From Opitutaceae bacterium EW11 (lineage in GTDB: Bacteria > Verrucomicrobiota > Verrucomicrobiia > Opitutales > Opitutaceae), in NCBI GenBank assembly GCA_003054665.1, contig QAYY01000001.1, positions 1,105,501-1,169,500 of the forward strand: a stretch of DNA of 64,000 nucleotides, written 5' to 3'. The position numbers were made by a program, and so were the translations under genes. How positions within the stretch are numbered: position 1 is the first letter of the stretch; every line of letters begins with the position of its first letter. This document shows positions 34,982 through 42,602 of this stretch, piece after piece. The notes beneath the pieces were generated by a model. It was given only the letters and a program-made list of their open reading frames with translations. It was not told where the DNA came from and ran no database searches.

Positions 34982-37360
34982 TCACTCCTTCTGCACGAGC
35001 GCGCAGCCGAACACGCTCGGGGTCGCACCATCCCAGGATTTCCCAGACTGGAATCTCACCGAAACGGACGCCTTGCCCGACGTGAGCTCCACGGGGACGT
35101 CGAAGCGCTCGAGGTAAAACTCACCCGGATGCGAGCCGTCGAGGACGGGAGCCGCGATCTTCTGGTCGTTCACCAGGATCTCGAAAGTCCGCCCGCGATC
35201 CCGGCTGCCGAAAGCGCACACCAGGGACAGGGGTTCCGTTTTGCCCGCCGCGAGTTCGTAGCTGAAAAAGCCGCCCTTCTGCGCGATGCGCCAGCCGAGC
35301 CCGCCGACCACCCCGGAATCGGTCTGCTTGCCGTCAAAGCGGTGCGCCGATTCGGAGACTTCATTGCCGACCTTCACGTGATCCACCGCACGCTTCTGGA
35401 CGTCGTCCCAGCGCGCCTGCGTGTCGGCAACGCTCTTCTCGCGCTCCTTCCACGCCTCGGGCGTAAGGACCTGCCAATACACCGCGTTGCGCTCGTGATG
35501 GACGGTATAGAACGGGGCCAGCGTCACGTCGTCGGGCCGGCCCAGGCCGTGCGTGCGGAACAGCAGCGGATCGCGGGAAAGCATCTCGACCTGCTTCAGC
35601 CAATCGCCGCCGGAGGCGACGAACGTCGGCACGGCGGGGTCCGGGAAACGCGCCTGGTCCAGCTGGTCGCGGGCATAGGGAGCCGGCATGCCGTCGGTGC
35701 CGAGTTTGCCGGCCAGCACGACGGGCCCGTACAGGAGCGCGAGCGTCCCAGGCGTGCCGGGGAGCTCCTCCGTGCGGAGCGCCATCGGGAACGTCACCAC
35801 CACCTCGTCTCCCGTTTTCCACGTGCGCGAGAGGACAAAATACGACCCAGGCTGGCTCTGCACGGCCTGCGGGACGCCGTTGACGTTCACGGCTACCGCG
35901 CCTTTCGCCCAGGCCGGGTGCCGGATCCGGAGGGGCATCTGCGTCGGAGAGGCGCAGGTCCAGACCAGCCGCGTGGTATCGGAATTCGGAATACGCGTTT
36001 CCTGCCGGAGGGAGACCCCGCGCTCCTTCCACTCCAGCGTGGCGGGAATGAAGAGGTTCACGTAGAGGCCCTGGTCGTCGTGGCCGAAGATCGTGTCGCC
36101 GTACTTGGCGTGATTCTCCATTCCCGTGCCCACGCAGCACCAGAACGAGTCCACAGGCGTCGAATACGTTTTGAAGTGCCCGGGCTCGAGCGCCATCAGG
36201 TAGACGAACATGCCGCGCGCCGGGTCCTGCGAGGCGAGGATGTGGTTGTACAGCCCGCGTTCGTAGAAATCCATCCAGCGCGCGCTCGGCTCCCAGCCGA
36301 ACAGGTGCCGGCTGAGCTTGAGCATATTGTAGGTATTGCACGTCTCGGTCGTCTCCGAGCTGAGGTGCTTCGCGAAATCCGTGACCGGGAAGAAGTGCTC
36401 CCGGTCGCTGTGGCCGCCGATCACGTACGAGCGGCGTTCGGCGACGAACTGCCAGAAATTCTTCGCCACGTCGCGATAACGCGGCTCGCCGGTGAGTTCG
36501 TACTCTCGCGCGGCGCCGATCGCCTTCGGAATCTGGGTGTTGGCGTGAAGGCCGTCGAGCGCGTCCTCGCCCCGGGCGAGCGGGTCGAAAACCTTCGCCT
36601 GGTTGAAGGCCTTCGCCGTCTTCAGCTGATCCGGGTTTCCGGTGATCGAATAGAGATCGGCGAGCACCTCGTTCATGCCGCCGAATTCGGTCTGCAGCGA
36701 AGACTGCATTTGCTCGGGCGTGAGCCGGTCGACGCGGAATTTCACCCACGCGGCCATCGCGTTCGCGGTATCCAGCGCCTGGCGACTCCCGGCCAGCCGA
36801 TAGGCGTCGATCAGCCCGGCGAAGATCTTGTGCAGCGTGTACCACGGCGCCCACACCTGTTTTCCCTGCTCGACGCGATCGATGAACTCTTCCGGAAAGG
36901 CCGAAAGATATCCCTCGTGAAAACCCGCCTTGGGCGACGCGGCCTGGCACTCCGCCAGCCCGGCGACAATCGCCTCCACGCGCCGCTTCAGCTCCGGATC
37001 CCGCGTGCTGCGGTACATCAGCGAGCACGCGGAAAGGTAATGACCGATCGAGTGGCCGCGGAGCTCGACTTTCGGGCCCTCCCAGCCGCCGTAGGGCTTG
37101 GCCGATGAGAGCAATCCCACGTTGAGGCGGAACGTGTGAAGCAGCCGGTCCGGATCGAGGCTGAGCAGGTACGCGTGGTCGCGCTCCATCGCGTCGCGAA
37201 ACGGTCCGGCGCCGAGCGTCACGTCCGCCAGGTCAAACGATTGCACGAGAATGGGAACAGCCGGGCGAACCGCGTCGGCCGGCACGTCGGGAAGCGCCGG
37301 GGCGCCGGGGGCGAACGCAGCGGAGCCGATCAATACACCGAGGAGCAACGTGTGTTTCAT
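34982..37360 (-). CDS. Secreted GH127-family beta-L-arabinofuranosidase-like enzyme
   Basis: A 792-residue protein with a signal peptide (about 1-22) and a DUF1680/GH127 catalytic domain. The zinc/cysteine nucleophile motifs are visible: SSETTETCNTYNMLKLSRHLF and SFWCCVGTGMENHAKYGDTIF. The GGWEGPKVELRGHSIGHYLSA segment is also typical. Known members release beta-L-arabinofuranose from plant hydroxyproline-rich glycans or arabinan (GH127/GH146). The extra C-terminal beta domain (about 660-792) fits the length of secreted members. It diverges from a DUF1080 gene across 155 nt, suggesting joint regulation. Confidence 0.93.
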   Translation of the reverse strand: MKHTLLLGVLIGSAAFAPGAPALPDVPADAVRPAVPILVQSFDLADVTLGAGPFRDAMERDHAYLLSLDPDRLLHTFRLNVGLLSSAKPYGGWEGPKVELRGHSIGHYLSACSLMYRSTRDPELKRRVEAIVAGLAECQAASPKAGFHEGYLSAFPEEFIDRVEQGKQVWAPWYTLHKIFAGLIDAYRLAGSRQALDTANAMAAWVKFRVDRLTPEQMQSSLQTEFGGMNEVLADLYSITGNPDQLKTAKAFNQAKVFDPLARGEDALDGLHANTQIPKAIGAAREYELTGEPRYRDVAKNFWQFVAERRSYVIGGHSDREHFFPVTDFAKHLSSETTETCNTYNMLKLSRHLFGWEPSARWMDFYERGLYNHILASQDPARGMFVYLMALEPGHFKTYSTPVDSFWCCVGTGMENHAKYGDTIFGHDDQGLYVNLFIPATLEWKERGVSLRQETRIPNSDTTRLVWTCASPTQMPLRIRHPAWAKGAVAVNVNGVPQAVQSQPGSYFVLSRTWKTGDEVVVTFPMALRTEELPGTPGTLALLYGPVVLAGKLGTDGMPAPYARDQLDQARFPDPAVPTFVASGGDWLKQVEMLSRDPLLFRTHGLGRPDDVTLAPFYTVHHERNAVYWQVLTPEAWKEREKSVADTQARWDDVQKRAVDHVKVGNEVSESAHRFDGKQTDSGVVGGLGWRIAQKGGFFSYELAAGKTEPLSLVCAFGSRDRGRTFEILVNDQKIAAPVLDGSHPGEFYLERFDVPVELTSGKASVSVRFQSGKSWDGATPSVFGCALVQKE

Positions 37361-37515
37361 GGGGAGAAGAAGGCCCGTCGGGCCAGGGTGAACCTCCGTG
37401 ATGGCTCACCCGCCAGCGCAACCCAAGCCCGATTTCCGCCGGAATTGGCGCCGCGCGGGTTGTATTTCCGCTTCCCGCTCGTTCCGTTTCGAATACCATC
37501 CGCCCACTCTGTCGC

Positions 37516-38553
37516 ATGAAAACCCCTACATTGCCCCGGCCCCTCGCGTTTGCGTTTTTCGCCTCGATCGGCGCGCTGCTGCCCGCGGCCCAGGCCGCCG
37601 AATTCGCCGCCAACTGGCTCGGCCACGATCGGAATCGTCCGCAGCCGCCCGTCGTGGATCCGGGCTACCCGAGCACGCCTGAACGCGCCGGCAAGGCGCC
37701 CTCGGACGCCGTGGTGCTGTTCGACGGCGCGGACCTTTCCCGCTGGGCCGCGATGGACGGCCAGCCGTCGAAGTGGATCGTGCGCGACGCCGCGATGGAG
37801 TGCGTGCCGGGGAGCGGCTACATCCGCACCCTGCAGAGTTTCGGCGAATGCCAGCTCCACCTGGAATTCGCCACGCCCGCGACGGTGAAGGGCAACAGCC
37901 AGGGCCGCGGCAACAGCGGCGTCTTCTTCGGCATGGGCCGGTATGAGATCCAGGTTCTCGATTCGTATCAGAACAAAACCTACGCCGACGGCTCCTGCGG
38001 CTCGGTCTACAACCAGTACCCGCCCCTGGTGAACGCGTCGCGCAAACCGGGAGAATGGCAGACGTACGACATCCTGTGGACGCCGCCGAAGTTCGGCGCC
38101 GAGGGAAAACTTCTGTCTCCGGCGCGGGTGACCGTCTTTCACAACGGCGTGGTCGTGCAGAACAACGTCACGCTGATCGGCGAGACCAGCTGGCTGCAGC
38201 GGCCGCCGTACCGGCAGCATCCGGAGAAGCTCCCCCTCGCGCTCCAGGACCACGGCAATCCCGTGCGCTACCGGAATGTCTGGGTGCGCGAGCTCGACGG
38301 CGGAAAACCGGAGTTCTATCTCCCGGACGCCACGCTCGAAAGCTACACCGGCCAATACGAGAACTGCGAAGTCAGCCGCAAGGAGAGCAACCTGATCCTG
38401 AAATTCTCCGGCGTGGAAACCGTTCTGTTCGCCGAATCGCCGACGCATTTCTTCTCCAAGGACGTCGACATCCAGGCCGAGTTCGATCCCGCGGACAAAA
38501 CCGTCCAGGTCTCCGTCGGCGAAGACGGCGGCAAAAAACAAAAGCGGAAATAG
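37516..38553 (+). CDS. Secreted DUF1080 (3-keto-disaccharide hydrolase-like) protein
   Basis: A 345-residue protein with a signal peptide (1-27) and a concanavalin-like beta-sandwich DUF1080 domain from about residue 60: VVLFDGADLSRWAAMDGQPSKW, then QGRGNSGVFFGMGRYEIQVLDSYQN and GSCGSVYNQYPPLVNASRKPGEWQTYDI. Family members hydrolyse 3-keto-glycosides in Bacteroidota and Verrucomicrobiota, usually alongside Gfo/Idh sugar oxidases. The C-terminal third (about 255-345) is an extra segment rich in charged residues. It diverges from the GH127 gene. Confidence 0.9.
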   Translation: MKTPTLPRPLAFAFFASIGALLPAAQAAEFAANWLGHDRNRPQPPVVDPGYPSTPERAGKAPSDAVVLFDGADLSRWAAMDGQPSKWIVRDAAMECVPGSGYIRTLQSFGECQLHLEFATPATVKGNSQGRGNSGVFFGMGRYEIQVLDSYQNKTYADGSCGSVYNQYPPLVNASRKPGEWQTYDILWTPPKFGAEGKLLSPARVTVFHNGVVVQNNVTLIGETSWLQRPPYRQHPEKLPLALQDHGNPVRYRNVWVRELDGGKPEFYLPDATLESYTGQYENCEVSRKESNLILKFSGVETVLFAESPTHFFSKDVDIQAEFDPADKTVQVSVGEDGGKKQKRK

Positions 38554-38562
38554 CCGCAACAC

Positions 38563-38616
38563 GGCCGGAGCGGAATCGGTGCATCCGGCCCGGAAACGCC
38601 GCCCGCGGCTCCGGCC
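38563..38616. terminator. Inverted repeat between convergent DUF1080 and NYN genes
   Basis: GGCCGGAGC (38563-38571) and GCTCCGGCC (38608-38616) form a perfect 9-bp outer stem around a GC-rich 36-nt centre. It fills the gap between the two convergent stops. No U tract is seen, so it may stall or stabilise rather than terminate by itself. Confidence 0.4.
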
Positions 38617-39351
38617 TTACTTCTTCAGTCTGACCCAATACGAGGTGCCGTTGGGCGTCTGCGTGGATTTCACCTCGAAGAGAGGGATGGCGCCGAACAG
38701 CCCGCTCAGTTTCGCGAAGCCGTAGTTGCGCTGGTCGAAAGAGCCCTGGTTTCGGATGTGCGATCCCACTCCGCCGAGCGGGGCCCAGCCGTCGTCGTCT
38801 TCCTGCGCCTCGACCGCGTTCCGAAGCAGGTTGATCAGCCGCGTGTCGCGTTTCAGCCGGTCGCCCACCTCGTCTTTTTCGTTGGCGCGCTCCCGCGGTT
38901 TCCGCTCGTCCTCGAGATAGAGGAAGCGCGTGCAGCTGTTCACGAACGGCTCGGGCGCCGTTTTCCCGCCGAAGCCGATCACCTGCTTGCCGTCGGCGCG
39001 CAGCCGCAGGATGAGCGGTGTGAAATCGCAATCCGACGAGACGAGGCAGAAGGTGCCGACGGATTTCGTGTAGAGGATGTCCATCGCGTCGATCAGGAGC
39101 GCCATGTCCGAGGCGTTCTTGCCCTTGATCAGGTCGAAGTGCTGAACCGGCTGGATGGCGTAGTCGTGAAGCACTTTCTCCCAGCCCTGGAGCTCCGACT
39201 TCTTCCAGTTGCCGTACGCACGCCGGATGTTCACCACGCCGTAGGACGCGAGTTCGGAGATGATGAAATCGATCTTCGAGGCAGGCGCGTTGTCGGCGTC
39301 GATCAACAGCGCGATGCTGTCATGCGGGGTCGAGGAGGCATCGGTGGGCAT
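38617..39351 (-). CDS. NYN-domain (LabA/PIN-like) protein with C-terminal OST-HTH-like region
   Basis: A 244-residue protein. The NYN domain (about 10-150) has the acidic catalytic pattern of PIN-like RNases: IALLIDADNAPASKID, KGKNASDMALLIDAMDIL and LVSSDCDFTPLILRLRADGKQVIGFG. The C-terminal part (about 170-244, ends in TSYWVRLKK) resembles an OST-HTH/LOTUS winged helix, which binds RNA. The start at 39351 drops 75 residues of non-domain sequence. It is divergent with a small basic protein gene. Confidence 0.9.
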   Translation of the reverse strand: MPTDASSTPHDSIALLIDADNAPASKIDFIISELASYGVVNIRRAYGNWKKSELQGWEKVLHDYAIQPVQHFDLIKGKNASDMALLIDAMDILYTKSVGTFCLVSSDCDFTPLILRLRADGKQVIGFGGKTAPEPFVNSCTRFLYLEDERKPRERANEKDEVGDRLKRDTRLINLLRNAVEAQEDDDGWAPLGGVGSHIRNQGSFDQRNYGFAKLSGLFGAIPLFEVKSTQTPNGTSYWVRLKK

Positions 39352-39451
39352 GCCCCAACCTAGCGCAAAAACCCCGGCGCGTCGAAGACTCCCTCCGAGC
39401 CCGCGACGGCCGGCGTTTGAAACGTGAGACCTCACGGATTCGTTGGCGGTG

Positions 39452-40039
39452 ATGAAAACGGTGCGGTTCAAACAACTGGTCGAGGCGTGCGGCCGCCCTG
39501 AAGTGAAAGCGCTCTGGGGCCCGGCGAAGTCCGACCGCGAATTGCAGCGAGCCATCAAAGAAGCCCGCGTGCTCACGGTTCACCAGGAAAACGTGGGCAC
39601 CAAAAAGGATTGGGGCGTGATCGGTTTCTGGCCCGAGCACACCGCGCAGTACCTGATCTTCCCCAAATCGCTGAAGCGTTTCTCCGACCGGCGGGTCATC
39701 GGCATCGACTACTCCGTGGTCGAGCCGGATACGTCCGCGCCGGAAAGGAAGGCGGTCGCTGCGAAACCCGCCCGCCACCGGAAAACCAGATCGGCGAAGC
39801 CGAAGAAAAACGAAGCGAGGTCCAAACCCGAACCAAGTCCGCGTCCCGCTCCTTCACCGCAGAGAGCACCGGCTCCGTCCCGGGCGCGCGGCTCCGAGGT
39901 CGTGGACAACGACAGCGATCTAGATCGCGCTCACATGCTCCGCGAGGTCCGGCTCACGCTGGGCGAGTTGGAAGCCGGGAAAACCGAGCCCGCCCTGCGC
40001 CGACTGGAACGCCTCGCCGAGGCGCTCGAGGAGCGTTGA
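39452..40039 (+). CDS. Hypothetical basic protein with disordered linker, 195 residues
   Basis: Three parts can be seen: a folded-looking N-terminal domain (1-92, KDWGVIGFWPEHTAQYLIFPKSLKRF), a Lys/Pro/Arg-rich linker (about 95-150), and an acidic helical C-terminus (HMLREVRLTLGELEAGKTEPALRRL). The ATG at 39452 is preferred over the TTG at 39443. No family is recognised. It shares a 100-nt divergent promoter region with the NYN protein, so a link to RNA metabolism is possible. Confidence 0.72.
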   Translation: MKTVRFKQLVEACGRPEVKALWGPAKSDRELQRAIKEARVLTVHQENVGTKKDWGVIGFWPEHTAQYLIFPKSLKRFSDRRVIGIDYSVVEPDTSAPERKAVAAKPARHRKTRSAKPKKNEARSKPEPSPRPAPSPQRAPAPSRARGSEVVDNDSDLDRAHMLREVRLTLGELEAGKTEPALRRLERLAEALEER

Positions 40040-40067
40040 TCGGCGGGAGAAGAAACCCGGCCCGCGA

Positions 40068-40946
40068 TCACCGCAACGGCACGCGAAACGTCTCGCCTAC
40101 GTTCACGGCCAGGAGCCTTTCCGGTTCGGTGGCAAACGCGGCCCGAATGCGCGCGGCGGGTTCGTCCATCGGTTCGGAGCTGAGCCGGAAGGTCTGGTGA
40201 TGCACAGGGACGAAGCAGCGCGCCCCCGCCATTCTCGCCATCGCCGCCGCCTGTTCCGGATCGCAATGCGCACGGATCCAGGGGTTGTACGCGCCGATCG
40301 GCATGATCATCAGGTCGAGCGGTCTGGGGCGTTCCGCCAGCTGCGCGAAGGCGGTCGTGTAGGCGGTGTCGCCGGCGAAACAGAGCGACCTTCCGTCGCG
40401 CTCGATGACGTAGCCGTTGTAACCCCGGTGGTGATCGCGAAGCGTCCGCGCTCCCCAATGCGCGACTTCGACCGCGGTGAACCGTAGCGGCCGCCCTGAT
40501 ACAGAGAGCTCCATCGATTCGCCCCAGTGCAGTTCGTGGACGTTGCGGAAGCCCCGGCGCTGCAGAAGGCCCGCGGTGTTGCGCGGTGTGACGATCGGCG
40601 TTTTCCAGCGAAAGCGAAGCAGACTCCAGGTATCGAAATGGTCGAAATGCGCGTGACTGATCACGATCGCGTCGGGCGCCGGGAAATCGCGCGGACGCAG
40701 CGCCGGCTGCAGGTACCGCTTCGGTCCGAGGACGAAGGGCGGAATGCCCGGCCCCACTCGCAACGAAAAGACAGGATCCGTCAGAAGCCACGCGCCGAAG
40801 AAATTGGCCAGCACGGTCGAATGGCCAAGACAGCTGCCGGTGACGGCGTCGTCCGCCCAGGTCGACGGGTCGGGCCGCGCCGCCGGAGCGGGCGGGCGTC
40901 CGCGTCCGTCGAAGATCATGCGGCGCAGATATTGAAACCGTGTCAT
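40068..40946 (-). CDS. MBL-fold hydrolase, UlaG/NAPE-PLD-like
   Basis: A 292-residue metallo-beta-lactamase-fold protein with the zinc motif ISHAHFDHFDTWSL, an N-terminal CLGHSTVLANFFGAWLLTDPVF, and later ligands in CFAGDTAYTT and FVPVHHQTFR. This layout is that of the UlaG/NAPE-PLD branch, which includes lactonases and phospholipase-like enzymes. No signal peptide is present, so it is cytoplasmic. Substrate is unknown. Confidence 0.9.
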   Translation of the reverse strand: MTRFQYLRRMIFDGRGRPPAPAARPDPSTWADDAVTGSCLGHSTVLANFFGAWLLTDPVFSLRVGPGIPPFVLGPKRYLQPALRPRDFPAPDAIVISHAHFDHFDTWSLLRFRWKTPIVTPRNTAGLLQRRGFRNVHELHWGESMELSVSGRPLRFTAVEVAHWGARTLRDHHRGYNGYVIERDGRSLCFAGDTAYTTAFAQLAERPRPLDLMIMPIGAYNPWIRAHCDPEQAAAMARMAGARCFVPVHHQTFRLSSEPMDEPAARIRAAFATEPERLLAVNVGETFRVPLR

Positions 40947-41177
40947 AGGCCGCCAGCACCCACGGCGAAAAGCGGCCGCGAGTCGAACTCCACCCGCGTT
41001 TCGTCACCCTCGAGCCAGCACGCTTGCGGGTGGGTCGACGCGTCCCTGCGACGACCGCTTCGCACGGCCCGCGTTTTTCTTCGGCTGCCGAAAACTCGCG
41101 CTTTTCTCACCGACAGCACTTCCAACGCGGCGATTGTGCCAACGGATCGGATACGGAGCAGCCCCGCCGAAACCGCT

Positions 41178-41585
41178 TCAGGTGCCAGGCTCGCGGTATT
41201 CCCAGACGAGCGACTTCTCAGGTGCCGGAGCAGGTCGGATCGACTGCTCGGGCTTCCCGGCGCGGGCTGAACGCGCCGCAGCCGCGGTTCTTTTCGGCGG
41301 GCCGGGCATCGCGAGGTCCGCCGGAAGCTCGAGATTCAGGAGAACATCGCACCCCAAGGCCAAGGCCACCCGCCGAAAACTCGCGAGCGAGATGCTGCCG
41401 CGAAGCTCGCCGAGTTCGAAGTCCTGGACGGAGGCACGCGAGACTCCAAGCCGACGCGCCACCTCGGCCCGCGAAAGCCCCAGCCGCTCCCGCGCGGCGC
41501 GGAGCCATCCCTTCGTCCGCACCTCGTCTGGAGGGAGAGCCATCGCTGGTGCGGGCGGCCGTAGGGCTATAGCCTTCGTTTCCAT
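41178..41585 (-). CDS. XRE-type regulator resembling mobile mystery protein A, without its partner
   Basis: A 135-residue protein with a helix-turn-helix at about 27-80: KGWLRAARERLGLSRAEVAR RLGVSRASVQDFELGE, followed by GSISLASFRRVALALGCD. This closely follows the pattern of mobile mystery protein A, normally the first gene of a pair with a Fic-domain protein B. No Fic gene lies on either side. The C-terminus is an Ala/Pro/Arg tail ending in WEYREPGT. The ATG at 41585 sits between two palindromic GGCTATA-type sites, which suggests autoregulation. Confidence 0.75.
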   Translation of the reverse strand: METKAIALRPPAPAMALPPDEVRTKGWLRAARERLGLSRAEVARRLGVSRASVQDFELGELRGSISLASFRRVALALGCDVLLNLELPADLAMPGPPKRTAAAARSARAGKPEQSIRPAPAPEKSLVWEYREPGT

Positions 41586-41600
41586 GCGTTGGTTATAGCC
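41565..41600. promoter_or_regulatory. Paired GGCTATAGCC-type palindromes around the regulator start codon
   Basis: A perfect 10-bp palindrome GGCTATAGCC at 41565-41574 lies just inside the gene, and a one-mismatch copy GGTTATAGCC at 41591-41600 just upstream, 26 bp apart. Two copies flanking the start of a helix-turn-helix gene are typical of a self-repression operator. Confidence 0.5.
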
Positions 41601-41621
41601 ATACACGCGTCTGCCCGGCAA

Positions 41622-41656
41622 GAAAAAGGCCCGCCCAGGAAATCCCCAGGCAGGCC
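41622..41656 (-). terminator. Rho-independent terminator of the PEP-CTERM gene
   Basis: On the minus strand a GGCCTGCC...GGGCGGGCC stem (with G-U pairs) is followed by a U-rich tail (AGAAAAA on the plus strand). It lies 26 nt after the PEP-CTERM stop codon and insulates the downstream regulator gene. Confidence 0.75.
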
Positions 41657-41681
41657 CCAGAAACGAAAGGCTGCTCGCGAG

Positions 41682-42452
41682 TTACGCTCTCGCGCGGCGC
41701 CGGCGCCAAAGCACGATGCCCATCAGCAGACCGGTCGCGACGAGTCCGTAGGTCGACGGCTCGGGGACCGGCACCATCCCGCCGCTGGCGAAAACGAGTT
41801 CGTTGGCCAGCAGGCCGACCGGGTCGATGCCGTTGTGGAAGTTCGGCGTGGTCTGTGCGCCAAACATCACAAAGCCGTCTCCCCAAGTGCGGCTCGCGAG
41901 CACGATGCCTTGGGTGCCCATCATGATCGGATCCAGGCCCTCACCGGTGATGAAGTTGTGAGCGAACCAGTTTCCAGAGTAACTCGTCCCGACGGTGTTT
42001 GGCCCTTGAAAGATCGGATGCGCCGGATCCACGGCCGTGCCGGTCGCCGACTCGTGAAACGTCAGGGTCACGCCGAAACCGAGATCCAGCGTCCCTCCGG
42101 TCCAAGTTGCCGCATTGAGAAAAAGGTGCCCGCCGCTCGCGACCCAGTTTTCCAGGCCGGTCCGATTCCCGTTCATGAAGTCCGTGAATCCGACGGAGTT
42201 TCCGTCACCGCCGTCGACAAACACAAACGAGTATCCAGCCAGAGCCGACGCATCCGTGCCGCCGAAGACGGTGCGCGTCCAGTTTCCGCTCCCAAACGCC
42301 CGATCCATCGATTCGAGGTTGGTGGTGGTGTCCCACGGCTCGTCAGTGCCCGACATGTAAGCCACTTGGGAGAAGGCTGCGGAGGCTGCCGCTGACAGAC
42401 TGGCCGCACAAAGCGCCAGGAGACGAACGAAGGAACAACAGGAGTGATGCAT
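41682..42452 (-). CDS. PEP-CTERM exported protein
   Basis: A 256-residue protein with an N-terminal signal (about 7-29, FVRLLALCAASLSAAASAAFS) and a C-terminal sorting signal: VPVPEPSTYGLVATGLLMGIVLWRRRRARA, that is the PEP motif, a hydrophobic helix and an arginine cluster. This signal is cut by exosortase for delivery to the cell surface or extracellular matrix. The mature part is beta-rich (FVFVDGGDGNSVGF, NGNRTGLENWVASGGHLFLNA). No exosortase gene is in the window. It has its own terminator. Confidence 0.9.
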   Translation of the reverse strand: MHHSCCSFVRLLALCAASLSAAASAAFSQVAYMSGTDEPWDTTTNLESMDRAFGSGNWTRTVFGGTDASALAGYSFVFVDGGDGNSVGFTDFMNGNRTGLENWVASGGHLFLNAATWTGGTLDLGFGVTLTFHESATGTAVDPAHPIFQGPNTVGTSYSGNWFAHNFITGEGLDPIMMGTQGIVLASRTWGDGFVMFGAQTTPNFHNGIDPVGLLANELVFASGGMVPVPEPSTYGLVATGLLMGIVLWRRRRARA

Positions 42453-42602
42453 GGGGAAAAAAGCAGCCCGCGAAAGAATCGCGGCGCTTGCTGCAAAAGA
42501 GTTACCACTTGCAGCAGCCGGCCGCTGCCGAGCGCCGTCCGGTCGCTCCCTGAGGTTTTCCCTGGCGATGACAACAAATCCGGTGGGCTACGCTACCATG
42601 GC

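Noticed and set aside
41178-41585. A complete toxin-antitoxin (MobMyst A/B) pair
   Set aside because: Only the regulator is present; flanking genes are an MBL hydrolase and a PEP-CTERM protein, with no Fic domain.
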